In this document: positions 1-8,351 of the stretch, in pieces
Numbering within the stretch: position 1 is the stretch's first letter
How the letters are laid out: each line of letters begins with the position of its first letter
NCBI GenBank assembly: GCA_965243755.1
Contig: CBDEVW010000003.1
Span: 124,001 to 188,000 of the forward strand
Source of the DNA: JANSWY01 sp965243755
GTDB lineage: Bacteria > Bacteroidota > Bacteroidia > Cytophagales > Cyclobacteriaceae
DNA length: 64,000 bases
Reading direction: 5' to 3'
The notes under the pieces: model-generated
Told to the model about the DNA's origin: nothing
Databases searched by the model: none
What the model saw: only the letters and a program-made list of their open reading frames with translations
Position numbers and translations under genes: made by a program

Positions 1-2
1 AC

Positions 3-833
3 AATTTTGGTGGTTTTTATCGCACGGAATTTTATTTCCATGAAGCACGAATGAGTGGTGCCAACATCAACGCTCCCTGCGTCAACAACAGTGATTACCT
101 CACCAATATCAAAGGGATTGACATATACATTGGCTTCATCCATTTGAAAAGTCTGGAGACAAAAATCGCAGAGATGATTCCACGCGAACGGGAAGAAAAC
201 GGCCCCTACCTGAGTCTGGATGATTTCATCCGGCGCATCCCCATTGGATTGGAGCAACTGAGGATACTGATCCGGATTGATGCATTCCGGTTTTACAATC
301 CTAATAAAAAAGCACTGCTGTGGGAAGCGCAGTTGTACTATGGCGGAAAGGCGATGAAGCATTATACGAAGGACCTGTTTAACCTGGAGCCTACCAAATA
401 TGATCTGCCCAACCTCTCCTACCCTAAACTGGAAGATGCCTTTGATCAGTTTGAGCTCCTGAATTTCCCACTATGCGATCCTTTTTTATTGCTACAGAAT
501 GAAGATGATTTGGGTAATATCCGCGCCCGTGAACTAATGAAAAACCTGGGACGGCATGTTCAGATCACCGGTTACCTGGTGACCACCAAGGACACCAGCA
601 CCAAAGATGGCCAACGCATGCACTTTGGCACGTTCTACGACAAGGATGGGTATGTGTTTGACACTGTTCATTTCCCTGATGTGGCCAAATATTATCCTTT
701 CCGTGGAAGAGGGTTTTACAAGGTCTATGGTAAGATCGTTGAAGACTTTGGTTATCCAATGATTGAATCCACCAAAATGGAGAAATTGCCTATGAAAGAT
801 CGGGAGAAATTGGAAGAGGAAATTGAAGGTTAA
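3..833 (+). CDS. dnaE: DNA polymerase III alpha-subunit family protein, C-terminal part (5' end outside window)
   Basis: The frame is open from the left edge of the window, so this is the 3' part of a longer gene; the ATG at 51 is internal. The visible ~277 residues contain the helix-hairpin-helix-like region typical of alpha subunits (GANINAPCVNNSDY and the IGLEQLRILIRIDAF stretch), then an OB-fold-like end (VQITGYLVTTKDTSTKDGQRMHFGTFYD, HFPDVAKYYPFRGRGFYKVYGK). The short tail after the OB-fold resembles the short DnaE2-like (~1000-residue) polymerases of Bacteroidota rather than the long replicative DnaE, but the catalytic half is not visible, so the subtype is inference. It is followed 48 bp after the stop by the palindromic array at 882-981. 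Confidence 0.8.
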   Translation, partial: NFGGFYRTEFYFHEARMSGANINAPCVNNSDYLTNIKGIDIYIGFIHLKSLETKIAEMIPREREENGPYLSLDDFIRRIPIGLEQLRILIRIDAFRFYNPNKKALLWEAQLYYGGKAMKHYTKDLFNLEPTKYDLPNLSYPKLEDAFDQFELLNFPLCDPFLLLQNEDDLGNIRARELMKNLGRHVQITGYLVTTKDTSTKDGQRMHFGTFYDKDGYVFDTVHFPDVAKYYPFRGRGFYKVYGKIVEDFGYPMIESTKMEKLPMKDREKLEEEIEG

Positions 834-881
834 TGTGATAAGAGATTGTGTCAGATGCGTTCATATTAATGCTTAAAATAT

Positions 882-981
882 AAGTAGCTACTTACAGCGA
901 TACAAGTAGCTACTCACAGCGAGACAAGTAGCTACTCACAGCGAGACAAGTAGCTACTTACAAGGCGACAAGTAGCTACTT
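882..981. repeat. Array of five 12-bp palindromes at exact 22-bp period (copy 1)
   Basis: AAGTAGCTACTT, a perfect palindrome, begins at 882, 904, 926, 948 and 970. Units 2 and 3 end in CTC instead of CTT. The 10-nt spacers resemble ACAGCGAGAC. The array lies between the stop of the polymerase gene (+) and the end of the M48 gene (-). No reading frame explains it. A second five-unit array with the same palindrome and period is at 29584-29683. The ~120 bp between this array and position 1106 show nothing recognisable. Confidence 0.95.
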
Positions 982-1105
982 ACAAGAAGCCCTGAAATTA
1001 GTGCTTTGGTAGCTGTTGGTTTGGCTTTGAATGCAAACCCGCCAAGACCATTACAACAGTGGCGTGAGCATCTCAGGATAACACTCCTTGCAATAAGAAC
1101 AACTC

Positions 1106-3208
1106 TTACAAAATTTCGCTTTTGGGAGCCAGTTGAAAGTCAGTCATTGCCTTCAGGGATTTCCCATATCGACTTCCAATTGCTTCATATACCGTGTATA
1201 CCAAACTTGAAAGATTGAAAAAAGAATGTTCATCAAAACCTGAAGTTCTTACAAAATAATTATTCGAGTCGACATATTCTATCAACGTTTCCTTTTGTTC
1301 TTCAGAATCGATATGCTCAACTATTATTTGCACATCCAACTCCTGTAGTAAGTTTTTAAATTCCTTTTCAATAAAATACAACTCAGAATTCAATTGGGTA
1401 ATCTCCTCTTCGGTCCATCTTGGTTTTGAATATAAGGTATTAGAGAAGTTTTGAAATTTTGTATTGACTTCCTCGATAGATTGAAGGCATTTTGCTGCCT
1501 GAAAATAGGTATTGTAAAATTCAATCAGCTCTTTTTCTTTTTTAACTGTCTTCGCACTTTGGTAATTGTAAATAAATGCAGCTTTATCAAGTTCAGTTAC
1601 AAACAACTCATCATCTTCTACTTCCTTCTTCAAGCTTTCTATAATTTTTACAGCATCTTTTCGCTTATGCTTTTTACCATCAAATTCGAAATACTTTATA
1701 CCATTTTGTTTAATGGTAATTTGTTTCAGAATTTCAAGATCCAGCTTGTTAGATTCCAATCTTCTAATTCTATCTACATTTCCTCTACTGTATAGTTCCT
1801 CGAAATTTAGTGACTGGTCTCTTTCTATGAAGTCCTCAGGGTCAAACTTTGATAGATACCTGTTATCGTAGAATCCATTATAAGCTTCATCCAATTTATA
1901 TTTATTCAATTCTGCCTGCGCAAAATCCTGATACTCATTGAGGTTCAAAGGTTCGAATTTCATATTAGGGAAGCCAATCTGATAAAGGTTTTTAGTCATT
2001 TCAATTCTCAGTTGCTGAGGGTTAGAAAAGATTGACCAGGCTGAGTCAGAGTTAACTTCAGCCACTATGTTAGCTTTCTTTATATTGGATTCTCTTTCCT
2101 TCAATGTTGGATGTGACGCCCATTGATCTTTGATGTTTAACCTGGACTTTACAATATTATTTTTTAGGTCTTCATCAGTAATTTTCAAGATATCATTGTC
2201 TACAGAGATCTTATTGCTCTTTGCAAGTATTGCCGTAGTGGACGTATGATTTACATAAATATCTTCAGAGGCTTTTTCTCTGGATGCCAGGGAATTAAGG
2301 TATTGTGTGGTGTAATCATAAGCAAACGACGAAAACTCAATTTTTCGGAGGGCATTTTTAAAGGAATCATTACCACTAACACTTACGGCGACTAAATCTG
2401 CATGATATTCCATCTCACGAGACAACTTTAAGTAACTCACATTGATTAAATTATAAGCTACTTTCATTAAGTCCCTGACTCTTTCAACTATCCAAAAAGT
2501 AATCCCAGCGAAAAAACCAAAGATACCCCCTGTTTGCGCCCAACCAGAAAGCACATTGTCCCAATTATCATATTCATATACAAGATTATAGATCACTCTG
2601 TTGACCGTATATATATAACTTCCTATTTTCATACTTCTTTGAGAGAAATGACCAAATTCATGGGCCAACACTGACTTAAACTCACTAACATTCAAAGAGT
2701 TGACTAATCCCAGACCAATTTCAAGGTTTTTCCTGACTGGAAAGAAAAGGCTCCAAAAACTAGAGTTATAAAAAACCATGGCATTAACGTCTGGGGATAA
2801 GAATATTTTTTTTGGAAACCTTGTTTGTGTATCAATGTTGAGTTGCTTTATAAAAGCGAATAGATTGGGGTGTTCATGCTCTTTAATTTCTATCCTGTAA
2901 GGGTTTTCGTCCTTGGTTCGAGAAAAAATAAATTTGAACAGAAACACAAAGACCATCACTCCCAATGCTATCATTCCACCACCTGCGGCAAGTGTAATGA
3001 AGCTGGGCCTAACCGTGATCAAAGCGATTCCTGCCCAGCCGGCAGCAAGCATAATTGCAGCAGATATTGCAATTAGAAGTAGATAAAACAGGAAAAATAG
3101 AATAATCGTAAATATTACCCCACTAACTGATCTGCGAAACTCCGAAGATGGATTGACAAAATCATAGTTAGACAGTACCGGTGATTTTGGATATAGTTTA
3201 GAATTCAT
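1106..3208 (-). CDS. M48-family membrane zinc metallopeptidase
   Basis: A 700-residue protein with two hydrophobic segments near the N-terminus (about residues 28-58 and 66-96), then the zinc-protease motif HEFGH at 183-187. Glu267 in REMEYHAD is the likely third zinc ligand. This is the Ste24/HtpX-like M48 arrangement, with the active site next to the membrane. Two more hydrophobic stretches (about 225-245) fall between the motif and the third ligand. The ~400-residue charged C-terminal half is much longer than HtpX and has no motif I recognise. It is transcribed alone, with a weakly related gene order on either side. A role in membrane-protein quality control is inferred from the family, not shown here. 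Confidence 0.85.
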   Translation of the reverse strand: MNSKLYPKSPVLSNYDFVNPSSEFRRSVSGVIFTIILFFLFYLLLIAISAAIMLAAGWAGIALITVRPSFITLAAGGGMIALGVMVFVFLFKFIFSRTKDENPYRIEIKEHEHPNLFAFIKQLNIDTQTRFPKKIFLSPDVNAMVFYNSSFWSLFFPVRKNLEIGLGLVNSLNVSEFKSVLAHEFGHFSQRSMKIGSYIYTVNRVIYNLVYEYDNWDNVLSGWAQTGGIFGFFAGITFWIVERVRDLMKVAYNLINVSYLKLSREMEYHADLVAVSVSGNDSFKNALRKIEFSSFAYDYTTQYLNSLASREKASEDIYVNHTSTTAILAKSNKISVDNDILKITDEDLKNNIVKSRLNIKDQWASHPTLKERESNIKKANIVAEVNSDSAWSIFSNPQQLRIEMTKNLYQIGFPNMKFEPLNLNEYQDFAQAELNKYKLDEAYNGFYDNRYLSKFDPEDFIERDQSLNFEELYSRGNVDRIRRLESNKLDLEILKQITIKQNGIKYFEFDGKKHKRKDAVKIIESLKKEVEDDELFVTELDKAAFIYNYQSAKTVKKEKELIEFYNTYFQAAKCLQSIEEVNTKFQNFSNTLYSKPRWTEEEITQLNSELYFIEKEFKNLLQELDVQIIVEHIDSEEQKETLIEYVDSNNYFVRTSGFDEHSFFNLSSLVYTVYEAIGSRYGKSLKAMTDFQLAPKSEIL

Positions 3209-3294
3209 TTTATGGTTGTGATTTTAAAATGGCAAATATATAAATATGTATTCTGTACCAAAAGCCTTCTGATCTTTATCACGCGGACTCCAAC

Positions 3295-3936
3295 TCACGC
3301 CCTCAACTCTTCCATTTCCCGGATCATATCTTCGAGTTTTCGGAAAACATGACCGAATGCAATCTTCAGGTCGAGCATGTAGATGGCTTTGGCGAAATAG
3401 GACACTACCGCACTGGCTACCAGCGTTACTCCCCAAATGACTGCTGGCATTCCCGCTATCATGAGTGTATCCGGATTGAATGAAAGGACCCTTTCAACCA
3501 ACTTTTCGTGCATTGAGGAGTACCAGACACCAAAAACTACTGATAACAAAAATGCGGGATAGAGCACACGATAAATATTGGTATACATGGCAATCACACT
3601 TTTGAGCCATTTGTCAAATGTGATCAGGTGCTCGTAGCTACTGAGGGTGTGATCCAATTCCGGAGACTTTTTCATCGCTCTTATCCCAACCAGAACCAAA
3701 AATCCCAACAGCAAAAACATCACCAGTCCCAACCAGGGTACCCCTATGAAAATGAAGAGCAGTAAAGCTGCTACCGCCATGAAGGACACCATCCACAGGT
3801 TAATTACAAACATCCGCTGCATCCGGTCCACCAGACTTTTCGACTTTTGTTCGTATAAGTTGTTGAGTTTTGGTACCACCAGAGCATTTTCTTTTAGAAA
3901 GCCTTTTTTCCAGGTATTTTCAATTGAGTTTTCCAT
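3295..3936 (-). CDS. Four-helix membrane protein, putative anti-sigma partner
   Basis: A 213-residue protein with four predicted membrane helices, about residues 44-65, 66-85, 120-145 and 158-182, and a charged amphipathic tail ending MIREMEELRA. Its start overlaps the end of the ECF sigma gene by 17 bp, so the two are translationally coupled. In Bacteroidota a membrane gene in this position usually encodes the anti-sigma factor or sensor. I see no FecR or zinc-binding anti-sigma motif, so the assignment rests on position. The N-terminal ~40 cytoplasmic residues (ENTWKKGFLKENALVVPKL) would be the sigma-binding part. Confidence 0.6.
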   Translation of the reverse strand: MENSIENTWKKGFLKENALVVPKLNNLYEQKSKSLVDRMQRMFVINLWMVSFMAVAALLLFIFIGVPWLGLVMFLLLGFLVLVGIRAMKKSPELDHTLSSYEHLITFDKWLKSVIAMYTNIYRVLYPAFLLSVVFGVWYSSMHEKLVERVLSFNPDTLMIAGMPAVIWGVTLVASAVVSYFAKAIYMLDLKIAFGHVFRKLEDMIREMEELRA

Positions 3937-4408
3937 CTAATATTTTCTTTAACCTTTGTTTAATTCTTTTGATCCTTACTCCTATATTGTTAGGGTTGGT
4001 CCCAATAATATCAGCAATCTCCTGATACGTCTTCTCCTCCAGATACAGTAGTATAACCGCACGGTCCACCTCCGACAACTGACGGATAGCACCGTAAAGT
4101 TCATTGAGGTCCTCATCCTGAAATGCTCCGTTGCTTATGCTTTGCTCCTCATAAACATCAAGAGACAATGGCTTGGGAGCGGTCTTATTCTTTTTTAACA
4201 GCGTGAGGCATACATTCAGGGACAGCCGATAAATCCAGGTCGTCCACTCGGCATCACCCCGAAAATTCTTGTGGCTTTTCCAAATTTGTAGACAGACTTC
4301 CTGGTAATAGTCTTCAAAGTCTTCTTTCGAATTGGCATAGGCACGACAGATCTTTATGATGATGCCTGCATGAGGTAATATTTGAGTGGTATAGAAGTCG
4401 GTGCTCAA
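3920..4408 (-). CDS. ECF-subfamily RNA polymerase sigma factor
   Basis: A 162-residue protein with the two-domain ECF layout. Region 2 includes EDFEDYYQEVCLQIWKSHKNFRGDAEWTTWIYRL (about 30-63) and region 4 includes LSEVDRAVILLYLEEKTYQEIADIIGTNPNNIGVRIKRIKQRLKK (about 111-156). The start is a TTG: no ATG or GTG lies between it and the upstream in-frame stop. It precedes and overlaps the four-helix membrane gene. The upstream sequence carries CACTAACAGG, also found at the promoter of the CHAT-associated operon near 48.38 kb, which suggests autoregulation from an ECF-type promoter. Confidence 0.9.
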   Translation of the reverse strand: MSTDFYTTQILPHAGIIIKICRAYANSKEDFEDYYQEVCLQIWKSHKNFRGDAEWTTWIYRLSLNVCLTLLKKNKTAPKPLSLDVYEEQSISNGAFQDEDLNELYGAIRQLSEVDRAVILLYLEEKTYQEIADIIGTNPNNIGVRIKRIKQRLKKILDGKLN

Positions 4409-4434
4409 GAGATTTAAAATTGATATTTATCCTG

Positions 4435-4461
4435 TTAGTGGCGACTATCAGAAATTATTAC
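4435..4461 (-). promoter_or_regulatory. Possible ECF-type promoter upstream of the 4408 sigma gene
   Basis: Read on the minus strand, GTAATAA (4455-4461) is followed 15 bp later by ACTAA within CACTAACAGG (4431-4440). The 10-mer CACTAACAGG is identical to that at the CHAT-operon promoter (48.38 kb), but the -35-like block keeps only GTAA of GTAACCT. This is a weaker match than the three sites near 48-51 kb. Confidence 0.35.
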
Positions 4462-4490
4462 ACCCTACTTGAAAAAACTTTCATCACGCT

Positions 4491-5249
4491 TTAACCGAAT
4501 TCAAAATAATCGACCTGCGGTTGAAAACCAAGCTTCCTGTAAATACCTATTCCTTCCCCGGTGGCCTGTAAAATCAGGTGTTTAAAGCCTCTTTTAATAG
4601 ACAGGTTAATGACATGCTGCATCATTTGAAACCCTAACCCTTTCCCACGGAATGATTCCAGGGTAGCCAGTCCATATACTCCTGCTGTTTCATGATCGGT
4701 GGGGAACAACTCGGCGGTTGTACAAGGTATTCCACGATAACTGGCTACCAGCAAACTTATGTCAGAAGACAAATAGTGGTCTGCTGTGTTCTCGTAATAT
4801 TGAATTACATTTTGATCCGGAGGGGTCCAGTTTGCGGCAAGTACACGGGCGTATTCCTGAAGCATGATTTTTGAGCTTACTGTTACCACCTCTCCAGTGG
4901 AATCGTTATGTCCCTCATAGTTTGTCAGGTCCAGCACCATTCCCGTTTCTTCATTGGTTTTAATAAGTCCCTGGGAATTAAATTGATGAATTAGTTCATC
5001 TGATAGTTGTTGCTGATTAATCCAAACACAAAATTCCTTAGAGGCTTTTCTATAAAATGCGATCACTGAAGCCAGCTTTTCTGGTTCAAGGTTTGCCGCA
5101 TCATGGATATGAAGAATATTAAAGGTATCGCATGAAAGTCCGGAATCTACATAGGAGAAACCATTTTCATGAGTCACCGACATCCCGCTAGTATGTGAGG
5201 GGATCATCGTAGCATGTAGCAGAAAATTACGATCAATAGCGGAGATCAT
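4491..5249 (-). CDS. GNAT-family N-acetyltransferase
   Basis: A 252-residue protein whose C-terminal ~130 residues form a GNAT domain. The acetyl-CoA pyrophosphate loop is SFRGKGLGFQMMQHV (about 196-210, Q/R-x-x-G-x-G/A type), followed by GFKHLILQATGEGIGIYRKLGF near the end. The N-terminal half (LSCDTFNILHIHDA, residues 37-50) resembles the lead-in of GNAT proteins with a degenerate first lobe. The substrate cannot be told. Its start overlaps the end of the upstream repeat-protein gene by 4 bp, so the two are probably co-transcribed. Confidence 0.8.
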   Translation of the reverse strand: MISAIDRNFLLHATMIPSHTSGMSVTHENGFSYVDSGLSCDTFNILHIHDAANLEPEKLASVIAFYRKASKEFCVWINQQQLSDELIHQFNSQGLIKTNEETGMVLDLTNYEGHNDSTGEVVTVSSKIMLQEYARVLAANWTPPDQNVIQYYENTADHYLSSDISLLVASYRGIPCTTAELFPTDHETAGVYGLATLESFRGKGLGFQMMQHVINLSIKRGFKHLILQATGEGIGIYRKLGFQPQVDYFEFG

Positions 5250-5995
5250 TTGCCCATAACATCAACAACATCATAACCTTCCTCCCACTTATCCCGAATC
5301 ACTTCCCACATTTCGTCCCATGAGTAAGACGAGTGGATGTGCTGATATTTGCTGTCAATGTCCATTACTGCTACCCATAAGCCATTACCATAAATTACAT
5401 CCACCAGATCATAACCCTGAGCAAGTTTTTCATCGATTTTCTCTTTCAACTCTGACCAACTCGGGGCATTTCTAACGGCCTGACCGTGAGTTGCTTTATT
5501 GAAAACCGCCACCCAATGTCCATCGCCATATTCCAAATCAATCAGTCTGTAATCCAGGTCCCAGCGTTCTTCTATCTTGTCAAACAAACTGGACCAACTG
5601 AAAGTCATGTTGACGTATTGACCATGTGATGACTTATCGTAGGTGGCGATCCATTTTCCTTCACCATATTCCAGGTCCACCAGTCGGTAGTCATCATTCC
5701 ATTTGTCTTTTATTCCAGTCCAGATCGCATCCCAGCTTGACCGGTATTGCAGGAATTGGCCATCACCACTTTTGATGTAGGTCACCACCCATTTCTTATC
5801 ATAGCCATAGGAAACGTCCTTCACCTTGTATCCTTCATCCCATTTTCCTTTAATTTTTTCCCAGGTAGAAGTCCAGTCCCCGCCAAACTGCATGTATTGC
5901 GTCTCTGAAAGTTTGGAGAATGTGACCACCCAATTTTGCGCAAAAAGCATTTGGGTTGAGAGCATCAGGAAAAGCCAGCAGAGCAATGTCTTCAT
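5246..5995 (-). CDS. Secreted protein of five tandem ~45-residue WV/KW repeats (DUF7477-like)
   Basis: A 249-residue protein with a signal peptide (MKTLLCWLFLMLSTQMLFAQ). The rest is five tandem repeats of about 44-47 residues, each with the pattern W(V/I)A(V/T)-x-GQ-x-SW-x-KI-x-(K)W-x-GY-x-(V)D(V/L)-x-YG. The pattern resembles the repeat called DUF7477, known from bacterial and plant proteins; that match is from memory and unverified. The regular Trp/Tyr/Gly spacing suggests a beta-propeller or beta-solenoid acting outside the cytoplasm. No catalytic motif is visible. It is first in a two-gene unit with the GNAT enzyme. Confidence 0.65.
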   Translation of the reverse strand: MKTLLCWLFLMLSTQMLFAQNWVVTFSKLSETQYMQFGGDWTSTWEKIKGKWDEGYKVKDVSYGYDKKWVVTYIKSGDGQFLQYRSSWDAIWTGIKDKWNDDYRLVDLEYGEGKWIATYDKSSHGQYVNMTFSWSSLFDKIEERWDLDYRLIDLEYGDGHWVAVFNKATHGQAVRNAPSWSELKEKIDEKLAQGYDLVDVIYGNGLWVAVMDIDSKYQHIHSSYSWDEMWEVIRDKWEEGYDVVDVMGK

Positions 5996-6117
5996 TGGGG
6001 AAAGGATTAGTATCTGATAAATCTAGCGTGAGCCACCGAGTTTTGCAACCAGATTTAAACTAAAGATTGGAGGCCAATGTGGTTGTGGTTGTACTTCTTT
6101 AATTAATTTGCAAGCTC

Positions 6118-7161
6118 ATGGCTGTTGATCAACTGATATTAATAATAGTAAGTGGTCTTGGAGTAATCCATGGGCTATTTTTATCCATATTCGCATGGTT
6201 TTACGAAAAAGGAAACCTAACCGCCAACAAAATACTAAGCCTGCTTTTGCTGGTGCTTTCATTCAGGGTGGGTAAATCTGTGTTGCTGGAATTTTCTGAA
6301 GACCTGCATGTAAAGATCATATTCATCGGACTGGGAACTTTAATGTTGATAGGTCCTTTGTTCTTTCACCTGGTTAAGGTCAGTTTCCAAAAGGATTTCC
6401 GGATAAAATTCAGTAGCTCTCTTCACTTTCTGCCAGCAATGTTGGCCATTATTTTTGGTTTCTGGATCCGGGAGGAGCACCTTGAGACCTTACCCAATTT
6501 GCTGTTTCTCAGTTTGTTCATCACTTACTATATTCATCTTTTGTTTTATCTGATCAGAAGCCATCGGGAATTGAACAGGTATAAAAACACTCCTTCAGTG
6601 GCCTCCACTTATCAGCTGCTGCAGCTCATGATTTGGGGATTATATGTGATCTGGTTCGCTTATGTCCTAAATCTGCTCGATGAAATGATCCCCTATGTAT
6701 ATGGTCCAATATTGTATTCACTTGTGGCTTATGTCATAAGTTTTGAAGTGATTCGGAAAGGTCACCTTGCCAAGGTTGGTCATGAAAAATATCAAAGCAC
6801 CCCGGCCTCTGATCAGCAGACAACCGAGTTGTTTGAAAACCTTTGTGAGTTAGTAGAACAGGAAGAGTGGTATAAGGATGCTTCTATTACTTTAAAGTTG
6901 GTAAGCAGTAAACTAAAAGTGACGCCACAATCCCTTTCTATGGCGGTGAATTCCAAAAGTGGATCCAACTTTAACCAATTCATCAATCGTTATAGAATCG
7001 AAGCTGCCATCCGCCATTTTCAGGATGAGCATTTTGATCACCTCAACATTGCATCGATTGCCTTTGAAGTAGGGTTCAACAGTATCTCCAGTTTCAATAC
7101 TGCCTTTAAGCAACACACCGGAAAAACGCCCCTATCCTACCGCAAGTCGCTTTCGAAGTGA
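6118..7161 (+). CDS. Membrane-bound AraC-family transcriptional regulator
   Basis: A 347-residue protein. Residues 1-215 contain six or seven hydrophobic helices, a membrane sensor typical of Bacteroidota AraC proteins. The C-terminal ~110 residues are an AraC/XylS double helix-turn-helix: LKVTPQSLSMAVNSKSGSNFNQFINRYRIEAA (about 262-296) and IASIAFEVGFNSISSFNTAFKQHTGKTPLSYRK (about 311-343). The G-F-N-S-x-S-S-F-x-x-F-K motif is intact. It is divergent from the repeat-protein gene and lies directly upstream of the DJ-1/PfpI gene in the same direction, so that gene is a plausible target. Confidence 0.88.
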   Translation: MAVDQLILIIVSGLGVIHGLFLSIFAWFYEKGNLTANKILSLLLLVLSFRVGKSVLLEFSEDLHVKIIFIGLGTLMLIGPLFFHLVKVSFQKDFRIKFSSSLHFLPAMLAIIFGFWIREEHLETLPNLLFLSLFITYYIHLLFYLIRSHRELNRYKNTPSVASTYQLLQLMIWGLYVIWFAYVLNLLDEMIPYVYGPILYSLVAYVISFEVIRKGHLAKVGHEKYQSTPASDQQTTELFENLCELVEQEEWYKDASITLKLVSSKLKVTPQSLSMAVNSKSGSNFNQFINRYRIEAAIRHFQDEHFDHLNIASIAFEVGFNSISSFNTAFKQHTGKTPLSYRKSLSK

Positions 7162-7185
7162 TCATTTAGTCTTTCGGAATGATCA
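7159..7185 (+). terminator. Hairpin at the stop of the AraC gene, possible weak terminator or operator
   Basis: TGATCATT (7159-7166) and AATGATCA (7178-7185) form a perfect 8-bp stem with an 11-nt loop, followed by TTTTG. The TGA stop codon is inside the stem. TGATCATTT also occurs twice as a direct repeat 21 bp apart, so it could instead be a regulator-binding site ahead of the DJ-1 gene. Confidence 0.4.
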
Positions 7186-7247
7186 TTTTGAAAGATTTTA
7201 AATGGAGATTAGTGTTCGTTTGTTTCAAAAATCAAAACAACAAACAG

Positions 7248-8318
7248 ATGCAAAGGATTAAAAAAATTATCAAATGGTCATTAATTACAATAGTAAGCCT
7301 GGTTGCCCTGATTATAGCATTCGGTATTTGGTTTATGAGCCTTATACCTGCACCAGATAATCTGGAGGCCATCCGACAAACTTCTCCGAAGGACATCAGT
7401 TACCTGACCACTGATTCCATACCAGTAAGAGGGAGAGTTCTGGCTGTGGTAACCAGTCATGATACAATGGGATCTAGTGGAAAGGAAACCGGTTATGAAC
7501 TGACAGAACTGGCCAGACCTTATTACATTTTTCAGGCCAATGGCTATGAAGTAGACATTGCCAGTCCTCAAGGTGGTACTCCTCCTGCTGTCATTGATGA
7601 TGAAGACATGGGGGAATTTGACTATGCCTTTCTCAATGATCCGGTGGCCCAGCAAAAAGTCAGGAATTCCATTCCGCTTTCACAGATAGCAGAAGGTGAA
7701 TATGACGCCATCTACTTCGCTGGTGGCAAGGGAGCGCTGTTTGATTTCCCGGATAATACAGCTATTCAAAGACTCATAACCAGGCACTATGAATCAGGGA
7801 GAGTCATTGGGGCAGTATGCCATGGACCAGCAGCACTGGTGAATGTAAAACTTTCGGATGGTAAACCATTACTTCGTGACAAAGAAGTCTGTGGTTTCAC
7901 CAATGAAGAGGAGCTGTTTATAATCAAGGATGCGAGGACTATTTTCCCTTTTCTGCTGCAGGATAAAATTGAAGAGCAGGGAGGTATCTTTCATGAAGGT
8001 GAAATGTATCTCAACAATATTGTGGTCGATGGAAACCTGGTGACAGGCCAGAATCCCTGGTCCACCATAGAAATGACAGAAGCCATGATCCGTCAAATGG
8101 GCCATCACCCCAAACCGAGGGTAAAATCAGGACAGGAAAACGCGGTATCCGTATTAAAGGCCTATGAAATTGATGGTTATCAGGCAGCAAAGGAAGAAAT
8201 GATTGAGAACCTCTCTGAAATTGACCATCAACTCATCGCCATGCACAGCATAGTGGCTGCCATGCAATGGCGAATGATAAAATCGGTGGATTTAATCAGG
8301 TTATTAGCTAATTCTTAG
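7248..8318 (+). CDS. DJ-1/PfpI-type (class I glutamine amidotransferase-like) protein, membrane-anchored
   Basis: A 356-residue protein counted from the ATG at 7248, which puts MQRIKKIIKWSLITIVSLVALIIAFGIWF at the N-terminus as a membrane anchor. A 23-residue upstream extension to 7179 is open but has no membrane logic. Residues ~55-285 form the DJ-1/PfpI fold: TSHDTMGSSGKETGYELTELARPYYIFQANGYEVDIASP, then DAIYFAGGKGALFDFPDN, and the nucleophile elbow GAVCHGPAAL. Cys followed by His is the usual pair of the family. The family includes glyoxalase III/chaperone-like Hsp31 members. The C-terminal ~70 residues (QLIAMHSIVAAMQWRMIKSV) are an extra helical region. It is probably co-regulated with the AraC gene. 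Confidence 0.85.
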   Translation: MQRIKKIIKWSLITIVSLVALIIAFGIWFMSLIPAPDNLEAIRQTSPKDISYLTTDSIPVRGRVLAVVTSHDTMGSSGKETGYELTELARPYYIFQANGYEVDIASPQGGTPPAVIDDEDMGEFDYAFLNDPVAQQKVRNSIPLSQIAEGEYDAIYFAGGKGALFDFPDNTAIQRLITRHYESGRVIGAVCHGPAALVNVKLSDGKPLLRDKEVCGFTNEEELFIIKDARTIFPFLLQDKIEEQGGIFHEGEMYLNNIVVDGNLVTGQNPWSTIEMTEAMIRQMGHHPKPRVKSGQENAVSVLKAYEIDGYQAAKEEMIENLSEIDHQLIAMHSIVAAMQWRMIKSVDLIRLLANS

Positions 8319-8351
8319 ATGCTCTACAATCAGCACCTGTTCCAGCAAGAC

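Noticed and set aside
882..981. Possible CRISPR array
   Set aside because: The repeat is a 12-bp palindrome with 10-nt near-constant spacers; a CRISPR needs ~28-47-bp repeats and unique spacers of similar length, and no cas genes are present. The same applies to 29584-29683 and 51735-51798.
1006..1218. 70-residue plus-strand frame next to the palindrome array
   Set aside because: It overlaps the end of the M48 gene on the other strand, lacks any family feature and its sequence is explained by the antisense gene end plus intergenic DNA.
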